Source of the DNA: an uncultured Pelagibacteraceae bacterium
Lineage (GTDB): Bacteria > Pseudomonadota > Alphaproteobacteria > Pelagibacterales > Pelagibacteraceae
Direction of reading: 5' to 3'
DNA: 45,493 nt
Assembly: GCA_902552705.1 (NCBI GenBank)
Contig: CACDHZ010000005.1
Span: 1-45,493 of the forward strand
Within the stretch, counting starts at the first letter, position 1. Each line of letters opens with the position of its first letter. Below the pieces are notes generated by a model. That model did no database searches. It saw nothing but the letters and a program-made list of their open reading frames with translations, and had not been told where the DNA came from. Both the position numbers and the translations under genes were made by a program. Positions 11,973-19,961 of this stretch are shown here, piece after piece.

Positions 11973-12850
11973 GCTGCTTTTTTTTTTCTTACCAAAGCTT
12001 GATAGCTTTCATTTAAATCAATTATCATTTTAGAAACTTTGAATTGATGATTGGCTATACAAGATACAGGTGTTACTTCTGCTGCTGTTCCAGTTAGAAA
12101 ACAACCTTCGAAATTTTTTAATTCGTCTGGGTTTATTTTTCTTTCATTTACTTTTATATTTTTGGACTTTGCTATCTCAATGACAGTTCTTCTGGTAATT
12201 CCATCTAAAAAAGAGTCAGGAATCGGAGTATGTAACTCTCCATTTTTATCTATAAAAAAAATATTGGCTCCTGTAGCTTCAGCTACATTTCCCTCATAGT
12301 CTAACATTAGTGAATCGGCATAACCTTGTTGTTCTGCTTCATGCTTTGACAATGTACAAATCATATAAAGACCTGAGGCTTTAGTGTCCCAAGGTATTGT
12401 ATTAGGAGCGGGTCTTCTCCATTTTGAGACATTTAATTTAATTCCTTCTATTTTTAACTTAGGATCAAAATAAGAGCCCCATTCCCAAGTAGCTATAGCA
12501 ACATGAGTTTTTGTTTGTTGAGCAGAAATTGCCATCATCTCACTGCCTCTCCAAATAATTGGCCTAACATATCCGTTAGTTACATTTTGAACTGATATTA
12601 TTTTTTTACTCGCAATATTTATTTCTTCTTCAGTGTATGGAACTGTTATACCCATTCTTTTTGCTGAGTGAAAAAGTCTAGCAGTATGTTCCTCAAGTTT
12701 AAAAATTAGACCATCGTATACCCTCTCTCCTTCAAAAACACAGCTTGCATAATGAAGACCATGGCTCAGAATATGTATCTTAGCATCACTCCAATCAACA
12801 AGTTCGTTATTATACCAAATTTTGCCTGATCTTTTATCGTAGGGTATCAT
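11969..12850 (-). CDS. ilvE: Branched-chain amino acid aminotransferase
   Basis: Class IV PLP-dependent transaminase for the last step of leucine, isoleucine and valine synthesis. The 293-residue protein begins MIPYDKRSGKIWYNNELVDW. Fold-type IV motifs include SHGLHYASCVFEGERVYDG, RPIIWRGSE, the Schiff-base lysine in PWDTKASGLY, and EATGANIFF near residue 193 for cofactor binding. It is divergent from the MarR-response regulator-kinase operon across 71 bases that contain a perfect palindrome and candidate promoters in both directions, so the MarR-type protein may control it. Confidence 0.95.
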   Translation of the reverse strand: MIPYDKRSGKIWYNNELVDWSDAKIHILSHGLHYASCVFEGERVYDGLIFKLEEHTARLFHSAKRMGITVPYTEEEINIASKKIISVQNVTNGYVRPIIWRGSEMMAISAQQTKTHVAIATWEWGSYFDPKLKIEGIKLNVSKWRRPAPNTIPWDTKASGLYMICTLSKHEAEQQGYADSLMLDYEGNVAEATGANIFFIDKNGELHTPIPDSFLDGITRRTVIEIAKSKNIKVNERKINPDELKNFEGCFLTGTAAEVTPVSCIANHQFKVSKMIIDLNESYQALVRKKKAA

Positions 12851-12854
12851 TAGT

Positions 12855-12876
12855 GAAATAAATTTAATTTTATTTC
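12855..12876. promoter_or_regulatory. Perfect inverted repeat, candidate operator between ilvE and marR
   Basis: GAAATAAA (12855-12862), a six-base centre, then TTTATTTC (12869-12876). The two 8-base arms are perfect inverted copies and each contains one G/C pair at its outer edge. The site sits in the expected start region or leader of ilvE and just upstream of the marR -10 hexamer. MarR-type dimers commonly bind palindromes of this size, so autoregulation is plausible. AT-richness raises the chance of coincidence. Confidence 0.35.
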
Positions 12877-12879
12877 AAA

Positions 12880-12906
12880 ATTATCTTTGTATCTATAATA
12901 TGTCAA
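12880..12906 (-). promoter_or_regulatory. Candidate ilvE promoter
   Basis: On the minus strand a perfect TTGACA (12906-12901) is followed, after 15 bases, by GATAAT (12885-12880), five of six matches to the -10 consensus. The spacer is two bases shorter than ideal. The predicted start lies within the palindrome at 12855-12876, about 20-25 bases from the ilvE ATG. Confidence 0.4.
12894..12899 (+). promoter_or_regulatory. Candidate -10 element of the marR-response regulator-kinase operon
   Basis: A consensus TATAAT lies 22 bases before the marR ATG. No good -35 hexamer is seen at 16-18 bases spacing; that zone instead overlaps the right arm of the palindrome. It also overlaps the spacer of the candidate ilvE promoter on the other strand, so the divergent promoters would compete. 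Confidence 0.35.
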
Positions 12907-12921
12907 TATAACTTACCCATA

Positions 12922-13359
12922 ATGAAAGAACTTTTATATTTAAAAGATGCTCAATTAAAGCAATTGATTGAAAAACTTTTCACTAGTTATAGAGAATCCT
13001 TTAGTGATGCCAAAAAAACTTTAGACAAATATACTATTGGAATTGCACATCATAAAGTGTTGCATCTACTTTCAATGTACGAAGGAATTACAATATCGGA
13101 ATTGCTTAAAAAGTTAAAAATTACTAAACAAAGTTTAAATAGAGTTTTAAAAGACTTAATCAAGCTCGATGTGATTTTTTTTAAAAAAGATCAGCAAGAT
13201 ACTAGAATAAAACATGTTTTCTTAAACGATAAAGGTAAAAAAATTTTTGATGAAGTTTTCGCAACTCAAAAAAAAAGGATTTATAATGCACTTTTAAACT
13301 CAAGTTCTGAGCAAGTTTTAAACTTTGACAGTGTTTTAAAAAAAATAATAAATGGATAA
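12922..13359 (+). CDS. MarR-family transcriptional regulator (PetP-like context)
   Basis: A 145-residue winged-helix DNA-binding protein. The helix-turn-helix is around residues 55-85 (ITISELLKKLKITKQSLNRVLKDLIKLD) and the wing follows as KKDQQDTRIKHVFLNDKG, with the Asp/Arg pair typical of MarR wings. It overlaps the response regulator by 8 bases, and the kinase gene overlaps in turn, so the three form one operon. In Rhodobacter a MarR-type PetP and an OmpR-type PetR adjoin petABC. Here petABC is about 8 kb away, so PetP homology is inferred from the pairing and is not proven. The likely target is the adjacent ilvE-marR palindrome. Confidence 0.85.
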   Translation: MKELLYLKDAQLKQLIEKLFTSYRESFSDAKKTLDKYTIGIAHHKVLHLLSMYEGITISELLKKLKITKQSLNRVLKDLIKLDVIFFKKDQQDTRIKHVFLNDKGKKIFDEVFATQKKRIYNALLNSSSEQVLNFDSVLKKIING

Positions 13360-14029
13360 TTTTATAGCACATATTTTGGTAGTTGATGATGACGATGGAA
13401 TTAGGTCATTAGTTAAACAATACCTGAATGAAAACAATTTTTTAGTGACCACATCAGACAGTGCAGAAAATGCTGAAAAAAAAGTTGAAGTTATTAAATT
13501 TGATTTAATTGTTCTAGATGTAATGATGAAAGGAAAAAGTGGGTTAGATTTTATCAAAGATAACAAATCAAAAATTGATACTCCTATAATATTATTAACT
13601 GCTAAAGGAGAGGCAGAAGATAGAGTTAGTGGATTAGAGATTGGAGCTGATGATTATTTACCAAAACCTTTTGAACCAAAAGAATTAACACTTAGAATAA
13701 AAAATATTTTAGATAAAACAAAAAAAAGTGATCAAAAAAGAATTATTGAATTTGATAATATTAAAATTGATCTTAATAAACTTTTGATAATTAAAAATAA
13801 AAATGAATTTAAAATAAATAATACTGAAAAAATTATCTTAGAAAAAATGATTAATAATCCAGGCAAAACATTTACAAGAGAAAATATTGGAAATTTAATT
13901 GATCTTGACAAAGAGAGATCAATAGATGTTATAATTACGAGATTAAGAAAAAAAATTGAAACTGATCCAAAAAATCCAAAATATTTACAAACTTTAAGAG
14001 GTATGGGCTATGTATTATGGATTGAATAA
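13352..14029 (+). CDS. OmpR-family response regulator (PetR/ChvI-like)
   Basis: Two-component transcription factor of 225 residues. The receiver domain has the acidic cluster VDDDDG at 11-16, phospho-acceptor Asp56 in VLDVMMKG, Thr83 in LLTAKG and Lys105 in LPKPFEP. The C-terminal half is a winged-helix effector (ERSIDVIITRLRKKIE, then LQTLRGMGYVLW) of the OmpR/PhoB class. Its coding end overlaps the kinase start by 20 bases, so the kinase at 14010 is the obvious partner. The signal and regulon are not visible from sequence. SAR11 genomes are known for very few two-component systems, so this is likely a core regulator. Confidence 0.92.
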   Translation: MDNFIAHILVVDDDDGIRSLVKQYLNENNFLVTTSDSAENAEKKVEVIKFDLIVLDVMMKGKSGLDFIKDNKSKIDTPIILLTAKGEAEDRVSGLEIGADDYLPKPFEPKELTLRIKNILDKTKKSDQKRIIEFDNIKIDLNKLLIIKNKNEFKINNTEKIILEKMINNPGKTFTRENIGNLIDLDKERSIDVIITRLRKKIETDPKNPKYLQTLRGMGYVLWIE

Positions 14030-15329
14030 ATTTATTAAAAATCTTTTACCTAAGAGATTATTTTATAGAGCTTTATTAATAGTAGCTGTTCCAATTATTG
14101 TTATACAATTAATTATAACTATTGTTTTTTTTGATAGCCTCTGGATTAAAACAAATAAAGGTATGACTAGAGCGTTAGTTGGTGAAATAAAAACATTTAT
14201 TACTGCTTATGATAATAGTGCATATAACAATAATGATTTGTCTGGTCTTTTTTCAATTTATCTAGATCTAAATGTTGAATTTAAAGACAATGCACCTTTT
14301 GATAAAGAAATAAAAGAAAGATGGTTTAGCCCAATTGACAGAACACTAAGGAGGGAACTGAAGTCAAAAATTGGTAATGGAAATTATTGGTTTAGCACAA
14401 CATCATACAAAGAGCTTATTCATATAGATATTAAATATAAAAATGGTTATTTTGAATTTTTTATTCCTAAAGATAGAGTAACTAGCAGTTCTGCAAGAAT
14501 GTTCGCACTTTGGATAACTCTTCCAGCATTACTAATGATATCCATAGCTATTATATTTTTAAAAAATCAAACAAGACCAATAGTTAATCTTGCTAAAGCT
14601 GCAGAAAAATTTGGTAGAGGTGAAAATATCGATGAATATAGGCCTTCCGGTGCATTAGAAATTAGACAGGCAGGTCTAGAATTTGATAAAATGAGAAAAA
14701 GAATTCTTAGACATCTCAATCAAAGATCTGAAATGTTATCAGGAATAAGTCATGATTTAAGAACACCACTAACAAGATTAAAGCTTCAACTTTCATTTAT
14801 CAAAGATAAAGAATTATCAGAAAAGATGTCTTCAGATATAGATGAAATGGAAAATATGCTAAATGAATATCTGCAGTTCACAAGTTCAACTTATTTAGAA
14901 AAAAGTGAAACATTTGATGTTTCTCAATTAATAAAAGACCTAATTGATAAATTTGATAATATTAACATTTCAAAAGAAGTACCCCCAAGAGTTTATATGA
15001 ATGGTAAAAAAAATTTAATAAAAAGATCTCTTGAAAATATAATAGGAAATTCGATTAAATATGCAGAAAAAATAAACCTAGAATTAACTAAAAAGAATAA
15101 TAGTATTTTAATTATGATTGATGATGATGGTCCTGGAATACCTGAAAAAGAATTTAACAATGTTTTTAAACCTTTTTATAAAATTGATAAAAGTCGAGGT
15201 GACTCAAAGTCAAGTGTTGGCCTTGGTTTATCAATTACATCAGATATAATTAAATCGCACGGAGGGAACATTTTGTTAGATAAATCTCCATTAAAAGGAC
15301 TTAGAGTCAAGATTTTTTTACCTTTGTAG
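14010..15329 (+). CDS. EnvZ-like sensor histidine kinase
   Basis: Membrane-bound sensor kinase of 439 residues. Two transmembrane segments (about 20-45 and 165-185) flank a periplasmic domain of roughly 120 residues. A HAMP region follows (about 188-240), then the phospho-acceptor His248 in SHDLRTPLTRLK, N-box Asn347 in NIIGNSIKYA, G1 box DDGPGIP at 372-378 and G2 box VGLGLS at 403-408. The H-box sequence is of the EnvZ type. It is third in the marR-regulator-kinase operon. The stop lies 23 bases inside the 3' end of the convergent ubiK-like gene. Confidence 0.93.
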   Translation: MYYGLNKFIKNLLPKRLFYRALLIVAVPIIVIQLIITIVFFDSLWIKTNKGMTRALVGEIKTFITAYDNSAYNNNDLSGLFSIYLDLNVEFKDNAPFDKEIKERWFSPIDRTLRRELKSKIGNGNYWFSTTSYKELIHIDIKYKNGYFEFFIPKDRVTSSSARMFALWITLPALLMISIAIIFLKNQTRPIVNLAKAAEKFGRGENIDEYRPSGALEIRQAGLEFDKMRKRILRHLNQRSEMLSGISHDLRTPLTRLKLQLSFIKDKELSEKMSSDIDEMENMLNEYLQFTSSTYLEKSETFDVSQLIKDLIDKFDNINISKEVPPRVYMNGKKNLIKRSLENIIGNSIKYAEKINLELTKKNNSILIMIDDDGPGIPEKEFNNVFKPFYKIDKSRGDSKSSVGLGLSITSDIIKSHGGNILLDKSPLKGLRVKIFLPL

Positions 15330-15561
15330 GTTTTTTATTTGAATTTTTTTTTTCTAATTTTGTAATTTTTTTTTCTAAGTTTTCTACTCTTTTAATTAAA
15401 ATCTCATGCTCTTCTTTGCTTGTTAATTTCATTTTAAATACTATTTCATCTCTTTTTGATCTAAGAATGTTTAAAATCTCAGAACTTAAATCTCTATAAG
15501 AGATTAGTCCTTGTTCCAATAAGTTGGCTAATTTATCAATTACAAATTTTGATTTTGTCAT
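15307..15561 (-). CDS. ubiK: UbiK/BMFP-domain accessory protein (YqiC-like)
   Basis: An 84-residue, mostly helical protein of the BMFP/YqiC family. It has an amphipathic N-terminal helix (KFVIDKLANLLEQGL), an RDLSSEILNILRSK segment, and a C-terminal coiled coil rich in Lys/Glu (EHEILIKRVENLEKKITKLEKK) with a basic tail. In proteobacteria UbiK assists aerobic ubiquinone synthesis, probably by trimerising and binding lipid. Its gene neighbour lgt is also common for this family. The 3' end overlaps the kinase gene by 23 bases. Assignment is from length and helix pattern, so the exact role is moderately sure. Confidence 0.72.
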   Translation of the reverse strand: MTKSKFVIDKLANLLEQGLISYRDLSSEILNILRSKRDEIVFKMKLTSKEEHEILIKRVENLEKKITKLEKKNSNKKPTKVKKS

Positions 15562-15582
15562 ATATTCATTTATAAGTTTAAT

Positions 15583-15597
15583 ATACTTTATAAGTAT
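15583..15597. promoter_or_regulatory. Short inverted repeat between divergent ubiK-like gene and lgt
   Basis: ATACTT (15583-15588), centre TAT, AAGTAT (15592-15597): a perfect 6-base inverted repeat ending 10 bases before the lgt ATG in a 46-base divergent gap. It could be an operator or a chance AT-rich palindrome; no function can be assigned. Confidence 0.2.
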
Positions 15598-15607
15598 TTT
15601 TTTAAAA

Positions 15608-16390
15608 ATGTTTATTAATAATTTTGACCCAGTTGCTTTACAAATTTTTTCAATAGAAATAAAATGGTATTCTTTAGCCTATATTTTTGGCATAATTATT
15701 GGTTGGTTTTTAAGTAAAAAAATTTTCATTACAGACTCTAAAATAAATGAAAAATTTGATGATTATATAACTTATATTATCTTAGGTATAATTATTGGAG
15801 GAAGATTAGGTTACGTATTTTTTTATAACTTTAATTATTACTTAAATAACATATTTGATATATTTAAAATTTGGCAAGGTGGGATGTCATTCCATGGTGG
15901 CTTAATAGGAATAATTGTTTTTAGTATTTGGTTCGCAAAAAAAAATAATCATAATACTTTTAAATATTTAGATATAGTTTCAATAGTAGCGCCAATAGGA
16001 ATTTTTTTTGGAAGAATAGCAAACTTTATAAATTCTGAGTTATATGGAATAGAAACGAGCGTTCCTTGGGCAGTGAAATTTATACAAATAGATAATATAT
16101 ACCGACATCCTTCACAATTATATGAGGCAATTTTAGAAGGATTAGTATTATTTCTGATTTTACTATATTTTAGAAATAAAGGTTGTATGAAAACTCCAGG
16201 TTTTATATCTGGTTTATTTTTAATTTTTTATTCTTTTTTCAGATTCATTATTGAATTTTTTAGAGTGCCAGATGAACAATTAGGCTATTTGTTTTTAGAC
16301 TTAACAATGGGACAAATCATAAGTTTCCTATTTTTATTAATTGGTATTTATTTAACTATTAAAAAATATGAAATTAAAAAAGAGACGTAA
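15608..16390 (+). CDS. lgt: Prolipoprotein diacylglyceryl transferase
   Basis: Inner-membrane enzyme that moves a diacylglyceryl group from phosphatidylglycerol to the lipobox cysteine of prolipoproteins. From the ATG at 15608 the protein has 260 residues. An upstream in-frame start at 15524 was rejected because it would run into the divergent ubiK-like gene and adds a stretch unlike the family. Family motifs are FHGGLIG, the Lgt signature GRIANFINSELYG and HPSQLYE, with about seven hydrophobic helices. It starts the lgt-midA-pgeF group typical of alphaproteobacteria and overlaps midA by 23 bases. Confidence 0.95.
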   Translation: MFINNFDPVALQIFSIEIKWYSLAYIFGIIIGWFLSKKIFITDSKINEKFDDYITYIILGIIIGGRLGYVFFYNFNYYLNNIFDIFKIWQGGMSFHGGLIGIIVFSIWFAKKNNHNTFKYLDIVSIVAPIGIFFGRIANFINSELYGIETSVPWAVKFIQIDNIYRHPSQLYEAILEGLVLFLILLYFRNKGCMKTPGFISGLFLIFYSFFRFIIEFFRVPDEQLGYLFLDLTMGQIISFLFLLIGIYLTIKKYEIKKET

Positions 16391-17414
16391 TCTACCTCTA
16401 GATAAATTTATAAATTTTTCTCTTTATAATAATAAATCTGGATACTACATGAAAAAAAATCCTTTTGGTGCAAAAGGCGATTTCATAACTGCTCCTAATA
16501 TTTCGAGACTTTTTTCTGAGATGATTGCAATTTGGATTTTAAGTTTTTGGCAAAGCCTAGGATCTCCAAAGAAATTTAATTTGATTGAATTAGGAGCAGG
16601 TAATGGTGAGATGATGAAAGTTCTTATTGAAAGCTTTAAAAATTTTCCTGTTTTTTTAAAAGCATGTAATTTTATTATACACGAAAAAAGTCCATCATTA
16701 ATTAAAATTCAAAAAAAAAAATTAATCAAAAAAAAAATAGTTTGGCTATCTAATATTAGCAAAATAAAAAAAAAACCTAGTGTATTTATTGCAAATGAGT
16801 TTTTTGACTCAGTTCCAATTAAACAGTTTGAAAAAAAAGGGGACTTGTGGTTTGAAAAGTTTGTAAATTTAGTTGACTCAAAAAAAGCTAAATTTTTTGA
16901 AAGAAAAGTTGATATAAAAAAAATTGAAAAAAAATTAAATTTCAAGATATCTCAAAATCAAAATTTTATAGAATATTCTGAACTTGGTCATTATTATTTA
17001 AAAGAAATATCTAAAATAATTAAAAAGAATAATGGAGGTTTATTGCTTATAGACTACGGATATACTCACAAAAAAATGAAAAATACCTTACAAGCAATTT
17101 CAAATCATAAATTTGCCAATATTCTAAGTAATATCGGAAATGTAGACATTACTCACAATATAAGTTTTGAACTCTTAAAAAAATTAATAAAGCAAATGGG
17201 TAGTTTAGAAAACAATTTAACGACTCAAAAAGAATTTTTAATCAAAATGGGAATAAAACAAAGAGCAGAAATTATATCCAAAAATCATAATTTTATAAAA
17301 AAGGCAGATATTTATTACCGACTGAACAGACTAATAGATGAAAGACAGATGGGAAATTTATTTAAAGTAATGTTAATAAAAAATAAAAAAAATAAATTTA
17401 AACTTGGATTCTGA
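16368..17414 (+). CDS. SAM-dependent methyltransferase, MidA/NDUFAF7 family
   Basis: Class I SAM methyltransferase of 348 residues in the DUF185 family. Landmarks are an N-terminal FSLYNNKSGYYM, GDFITAPNISRLF, the SAM-binding ELGAGNGEMM, FIANEFFDSVPIKQF and LLIDYGY. The mitochondrial relative NDUFAF7 methylates an arginine of a complex I subunit; whether the bacterial protein does the same is not shown by the sequence. It overlaps lgt by 23 bases, and pgeF begins 2 bases after its stop. The lysine-rich composition reflects the AT-rich genome. Confidence 0.9.
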   Translation: MKLKKRRNLPLDKFINFSLYNNKSGYYMKKNPFGAKGDFITAPNISRLFSEMIAIWILSFWQSLGSPKKFNLIELGAGNGEMMKVLIESFKNFPVFLKACNFIIHEKSPSLIKIQKKKLIKKKIVWLSNISKIKKKPSVFIANEFFDSVPIKQFEKKGDLWFEKFVNLVDSKKAKFFERKVDIKKIEKKLNFKISQNQNFIEYSELGHYYLKEISKIIKKNNGGLLLIDYGYTHKKMKNTLQAISNHKFANILSNIGNVDITHNISFELLKKLIKQMGSLENNLTTQKEFLIKMGIKQRAEIISKNHNFIKKADIYYRLNRLIDERQMGNLFKVMLIKNKKNKFKLGF

Positions 17415-17416
17415 GA

Positions 17417-18178
17417 TTGATTACCTCTAAAAAACTATCAAAACAAAAAAAAATTAGTCATGGTTTTTTCAATAGAAACGGAGGTAAATCAAATGGTATT
17501 TATAAAAGTCTAAATTGTGGAATTGGCTCAAAAGATGATAAGAATAAAGTAAAAAAAAACTTAAAAATTGTAAAAAATAAAATTAGTAAAAAGGCAAAAG
17601 ATATTTTTTTAATTCACCAAGTTCATAGTAATAAGTTTGTTTTTATAAATAAAAATATAAAATTTTACAAAAAGAGAATTAAAGCTGATGCTATAATAAC
17701 AAATCAAGAGAAGCTTCCAATTGCAGTTTTGACAGCAGATTGTGTCCCAATACTTTTGTTTGATAATAATAAAAAAATGATTGCTGCAATTCATGCTGGA
17801 TGGAAGGGAGCTTTTAAGGGAATAATAAACAAAGTTATAAATTTTATGTTAAAAAATGGTTGTAAAAAAAACCAAATTACTGCTGCGATTGGACCTTGTA
17901 TTAAGCAAAAAAGTTATAATGTAAAAGATGATTTTAAAAAAAAATTTATAAAAAAAGATAGAAAGAATAAGATTTTTTTTAAAAATAAAAGAAACACTAT
18001 TTTTTTTGATTTACCTAATTTTGTCAAATCTCAACTTAAATCAAACAAAATTACAAAAATTGACATGATAAATATTGATACTTTTGATGAAAAAAATAAT
18101 TTTTTTAGTGCTAGACGATCTTTAGGATTAAAACACGATGATTATGGTAGAAATATTTCAATAATTATGATTAATTAA
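17417..18178 (+). CDS. pgeF: Laccase-domain protein PgeF (YfiH family)
   Basis: A 253-residue protein of the multicopper polyphenol-oxidase-like / peptidoglycan editing factor family. Metal-binding landmarks are IHQVHSN, LTADCVPI and AAIHAGWKGAF, followed by GPCIKQKSYNV. E. coli PgeF clears misincorporated serine muropeptide precursors; older annotations call it a laccase or purine nucleoside phosphorylase. The likely start is TTG, 2 bases after the midA stop. No nearby ATG would keep the conserved HGFFNRNGG segment. It follows lgt and midA in one operon. Confidence 0.88.
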   Translation: MITSKKLSKQKKISHGFFNRNGGKSNGIYKSLNCGIGSKDDKNKVKKNLKIVKNKISKKAKDIFLIHQVHSNKFVFINKNIKFYKKRIKADAIITNQEKLPIAVLTADCVPILLFDNNKKMIAAIHAGWKGAFKGIINKVINFMLKNGCKKNQITAAIGPCIKQKSYNVKDDFKKKFIKKDRKNKIFFKNKRNTIFFDLPNFVKSQLKSNKITKIDMINIDTFDEKNNFFSARRSLGLKHDDYGRNISIIMIN

Positions 18179-18187
18179 ACTTTTTCA

Positions 18188-19120
18188 ATGAAACTATTAA
18201 CTGGAAATAGCAATAAAGTTCTGAGTAAAAATATTGCAAAATATTTAAAGTCTAAACTTGTAAACTCAAGTATAAAAAAATTTTCAGATGGGGAACTTTA
18301 TGTCGAAATAAATGAAAATATTAGAGGAAATAGTATTTTTATTATTCAATCTATTTCATCTCCAGCAAATGATAATTTAATGGAATTGCTATTATGTATT
18401 GATGCTTTAAAAAGATCTTCTGCAAAAAATATAACTGCAGTCATTCCATATTTTGGATATGCTAGACAAGATAGAAAAGTTGTCCCAAGAACATCTATAT
18501 CAGCCAAACTTGTTTCAAATTTAATTACAAAGGCTGGAGCAGATAGAGTTGTGACAGTTGATTTACACGCGGGACAAATTCAAGGATTTTTTGATATTCC
18601 AGTAGATAACCTTTTCGCTACTCCAATATTTGCAAGACATGTCAAAAAGAAAATTAAAAGTAATAAAATTATTTGTGTTGCACCTGATGTAGGTGGAACA
18701 GAAAGAGCTAGAGCACTTGGTAAACTTTTGAATGCTGGTCTTGCAATTGTAGATAAAAGAAGACCAAAACCTGGTAAATCAAAAGTTATGAATGTTATTG
18801 GAGATGTGAAAGACCAAACTTGTATTGTTGTAGATGATATAATTGACTCAGGTGGAACAATAGTAAATGCAGCTAAAGCACTAAAAGAGAAAGGTGCTAA
18901 AGAAGTTTATGTTTATATTACCCATGGTGTTTTAAGTGGAGAAGCAGTCAAAAAAATAAAAAATTCAGTAATAAAAAAATTAGTAATTACAGATACGATT
19001 GATAATGGTGAAAAAACTAAAAATGTTAAAAATATAGAAGTTTTACCTATTTCTGGCCTTATGGGAGAGGCAATAAAAAGAATTTCTAATTCAAATTCCG
19101 TGTCAGATTTATTTAAATAA
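18188..19120 (+). CDS. prs: Ribose-phosphate pyrophosphokinase
   Basis: Makes PRPP from ribose-5-phosphate and ATP for nucleotide, histidine and tryptophan synthesis. The 310 residues show the class I PRPP synthase flexible loop [20 protein letters not shown] near 95-114, [18 protein letters not shown], and the PRPP-binding loop [12 protein letters not shown] near 215. It begins 9 bases after pgeF. A short gap with a stem-loop separates it from rplY. Confidence 0.97.
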   Translation: MKLLTGNSNKVLSKNIAKYLKSKLVNSSIKKFSDGELYVEINENIRGNSIFIIQSISSPANDNLMELLLCIDALKRSSAKNITAVIPYFGYARQDRKVVPRTSISAKLVSNLITKAGADRVVTVDLHAGQIQGFFDIPVDNLFATPIFARHVKKKIKSNKIICVAPDVGGTERARALGKLLNAGLAIVDKRRPKPGKSKVMNVIGDVKDQTCIVVDDIIDSGGTIVNAAKALKEKGAKEVYVYITHGVLSGEAVKKIKNSVIKKLVITDTIDNGEKTKNVKNIEVLPISGLMGEAIKRISNSNSVSDLFK

Positions 19121-19138
19121 TTACCTTGATTATTTATC

Positions 19139-19163
19139 AACATGGGTTAAAAACCTGTGTTTT
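19139..19163 (+). terminator. Stem-loop with U-tract between prs and rplY (terminator/attenuator or L25 leader)
   Basis: Bases 19139-19148 (AACATGGGTT) and 19152-19161 (AACCTGTGTT) can form a 10-base-pair RNA stem, including two adjacent G-U wobbles, with a 3-base loop. The right arm runs into TTTT and ends 2 bases before the rplY ATG. It could end or attenuate prs transcripts, or occlude the rplY start site. The stem is modest because of its wobble and A-U pairs. Confidence 0.4.
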
Positions 19164-19919
19164 ATGAATTCTCTAAAAGTAAACACAAGAAATACCAAAT
19201 CAAAAGGAGAGGTAAAATCTCTGAGACTAGCAGGAAACATTCCAGCTATAATTTATGGTGGAAAAGAAGAAAATCAAAAAGTTTCTGTATTAAAAAAAAC
19301 TCTTAAATCTTTAATTGAAAAAGAAAATTTTTTATCAAATATTATAACTCTAGATTTAGATGGAAAATCTCAAAATGTTCTACCAAAAGAAATCAAATAC
19401 AATGTTATAACGGATGAACCAACTCATATTGATTTTCTTAGAGTGGTTCCTGGAGTAAAAATTAAAATAGACGTACCGGTAAAATTTATAAATCAAGAAA
19501 AATCTCCAGGTTTAAAAAGAGGTGGAGTTCTTAATATAGTTAGAAGAAAAATTGAATTAAAATGTCCAAGTGAAAAAACTCCAAAAGAAATTGTGATAGA
19601 CCTAGACGGAGTTGATATTGGAGAAAGTTTTAAGATATCATCTGTTAAATTAGAAGAAGATGTAACTCCAACAATTATAGGAAGAGACTTTGTGATTGCA
19701 ACATTAGCCGCTCCTACAGTTATGAAAGAACCAGAAAAACCAGCTGCAGAGACTGAAACAGCCGAAGGCGAAGAAGCCGCTGGAGAAGAAGGTAAGGAAG
19801 CAGCAGCTGATGGAGATAAAAAAGCAGCAGCTGATGGAGATAAAAAAGAGGGTGATAAAAAAGAGGGTGATGACAAAAAAGCTTCTACAGAAAAAAAAGC
19901 CCCTCCTGAAAAAAAATAA
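19164..19919 (+). CDS. rplY: 50S ribosomal protein L25/general stress protein Ctc
   Basis: 5S rRNA-binding ribosomal protein of the two-domain CTC type, 251 residues. The N-terminal L25 domain (NTRNTKSKGEVKSLRLAG, PAIIYGG, LPKEIKYN, DFLRV) is followed by the beta-rich TL5 C-terminal domain (KFINQEKSPGLKRGGVLNIV). From about residue 190 there is a low-complexity Ala/Glu/Lys/Asp tail built from tandem repeats. rplY followed by pth, then ychF, is a widespread bacterial order and supports the call. The preceding hairpin may regulate it. Confidence 0.95.
   Translation: MNSLKVNTRNTKSKGEVKSLRLAGNIPAIIYGGKEENQKVSVLKKTLKSLIEKENFLSNIITLDLDGKSQNVLPKEIKYNVITDEPTHIDFLRVVPGVKIKIDVPVKFINQEKSPGLKRGGVLNIVRRKIELKCPSEKTPKEIVIDLDGVDIGESFKISSVKLEEDVTPTIIGRDFVIATLAAPTVMKEPEKPAAETETAEGEEAAGEEGKEAAADGDKKAAADGDKKEGDKKEGDDKKASTEKKAPPEKK
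19800..19862 (+). repeat. In-frame tandem repeats in the rplY tail
   Basis: Two identical 24-base units (19800-19823 and 19824-19847, encoding AAADGDKK) are followed by a 15-base unit (19848-19862, encoding EGDKK) and a partly matching copy after it. Both unit lengths are multiples of three, so copy-number change would lengthen or shorten the tail without a frameshift. The tail is richer in G and C than its surroundings because of alanine and glycine codons. Confidence 0.9.
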
Positions 19920-19961
19920 TCAAATCATAGTGAAAATTTCGAGTCCCGATCTAAAAAAATT

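Noticed and set aside
15524-15607. Longer lgt start at 15524
   Set aside because: The extra 28 residues would overlap the divergent ubiK-like coding region, and family members begin close to the 15608 ATG.
19493-19876. 127-residue open frame on the minus strand opposite rplY
   Set aside because: It is a Ser/Pro/Ala-rich mirror of the low-complexity rplY tail. The plus-strand frame has clear L25/CTC motifs and conserved neighbours, so the minus frame is a composition artefact.
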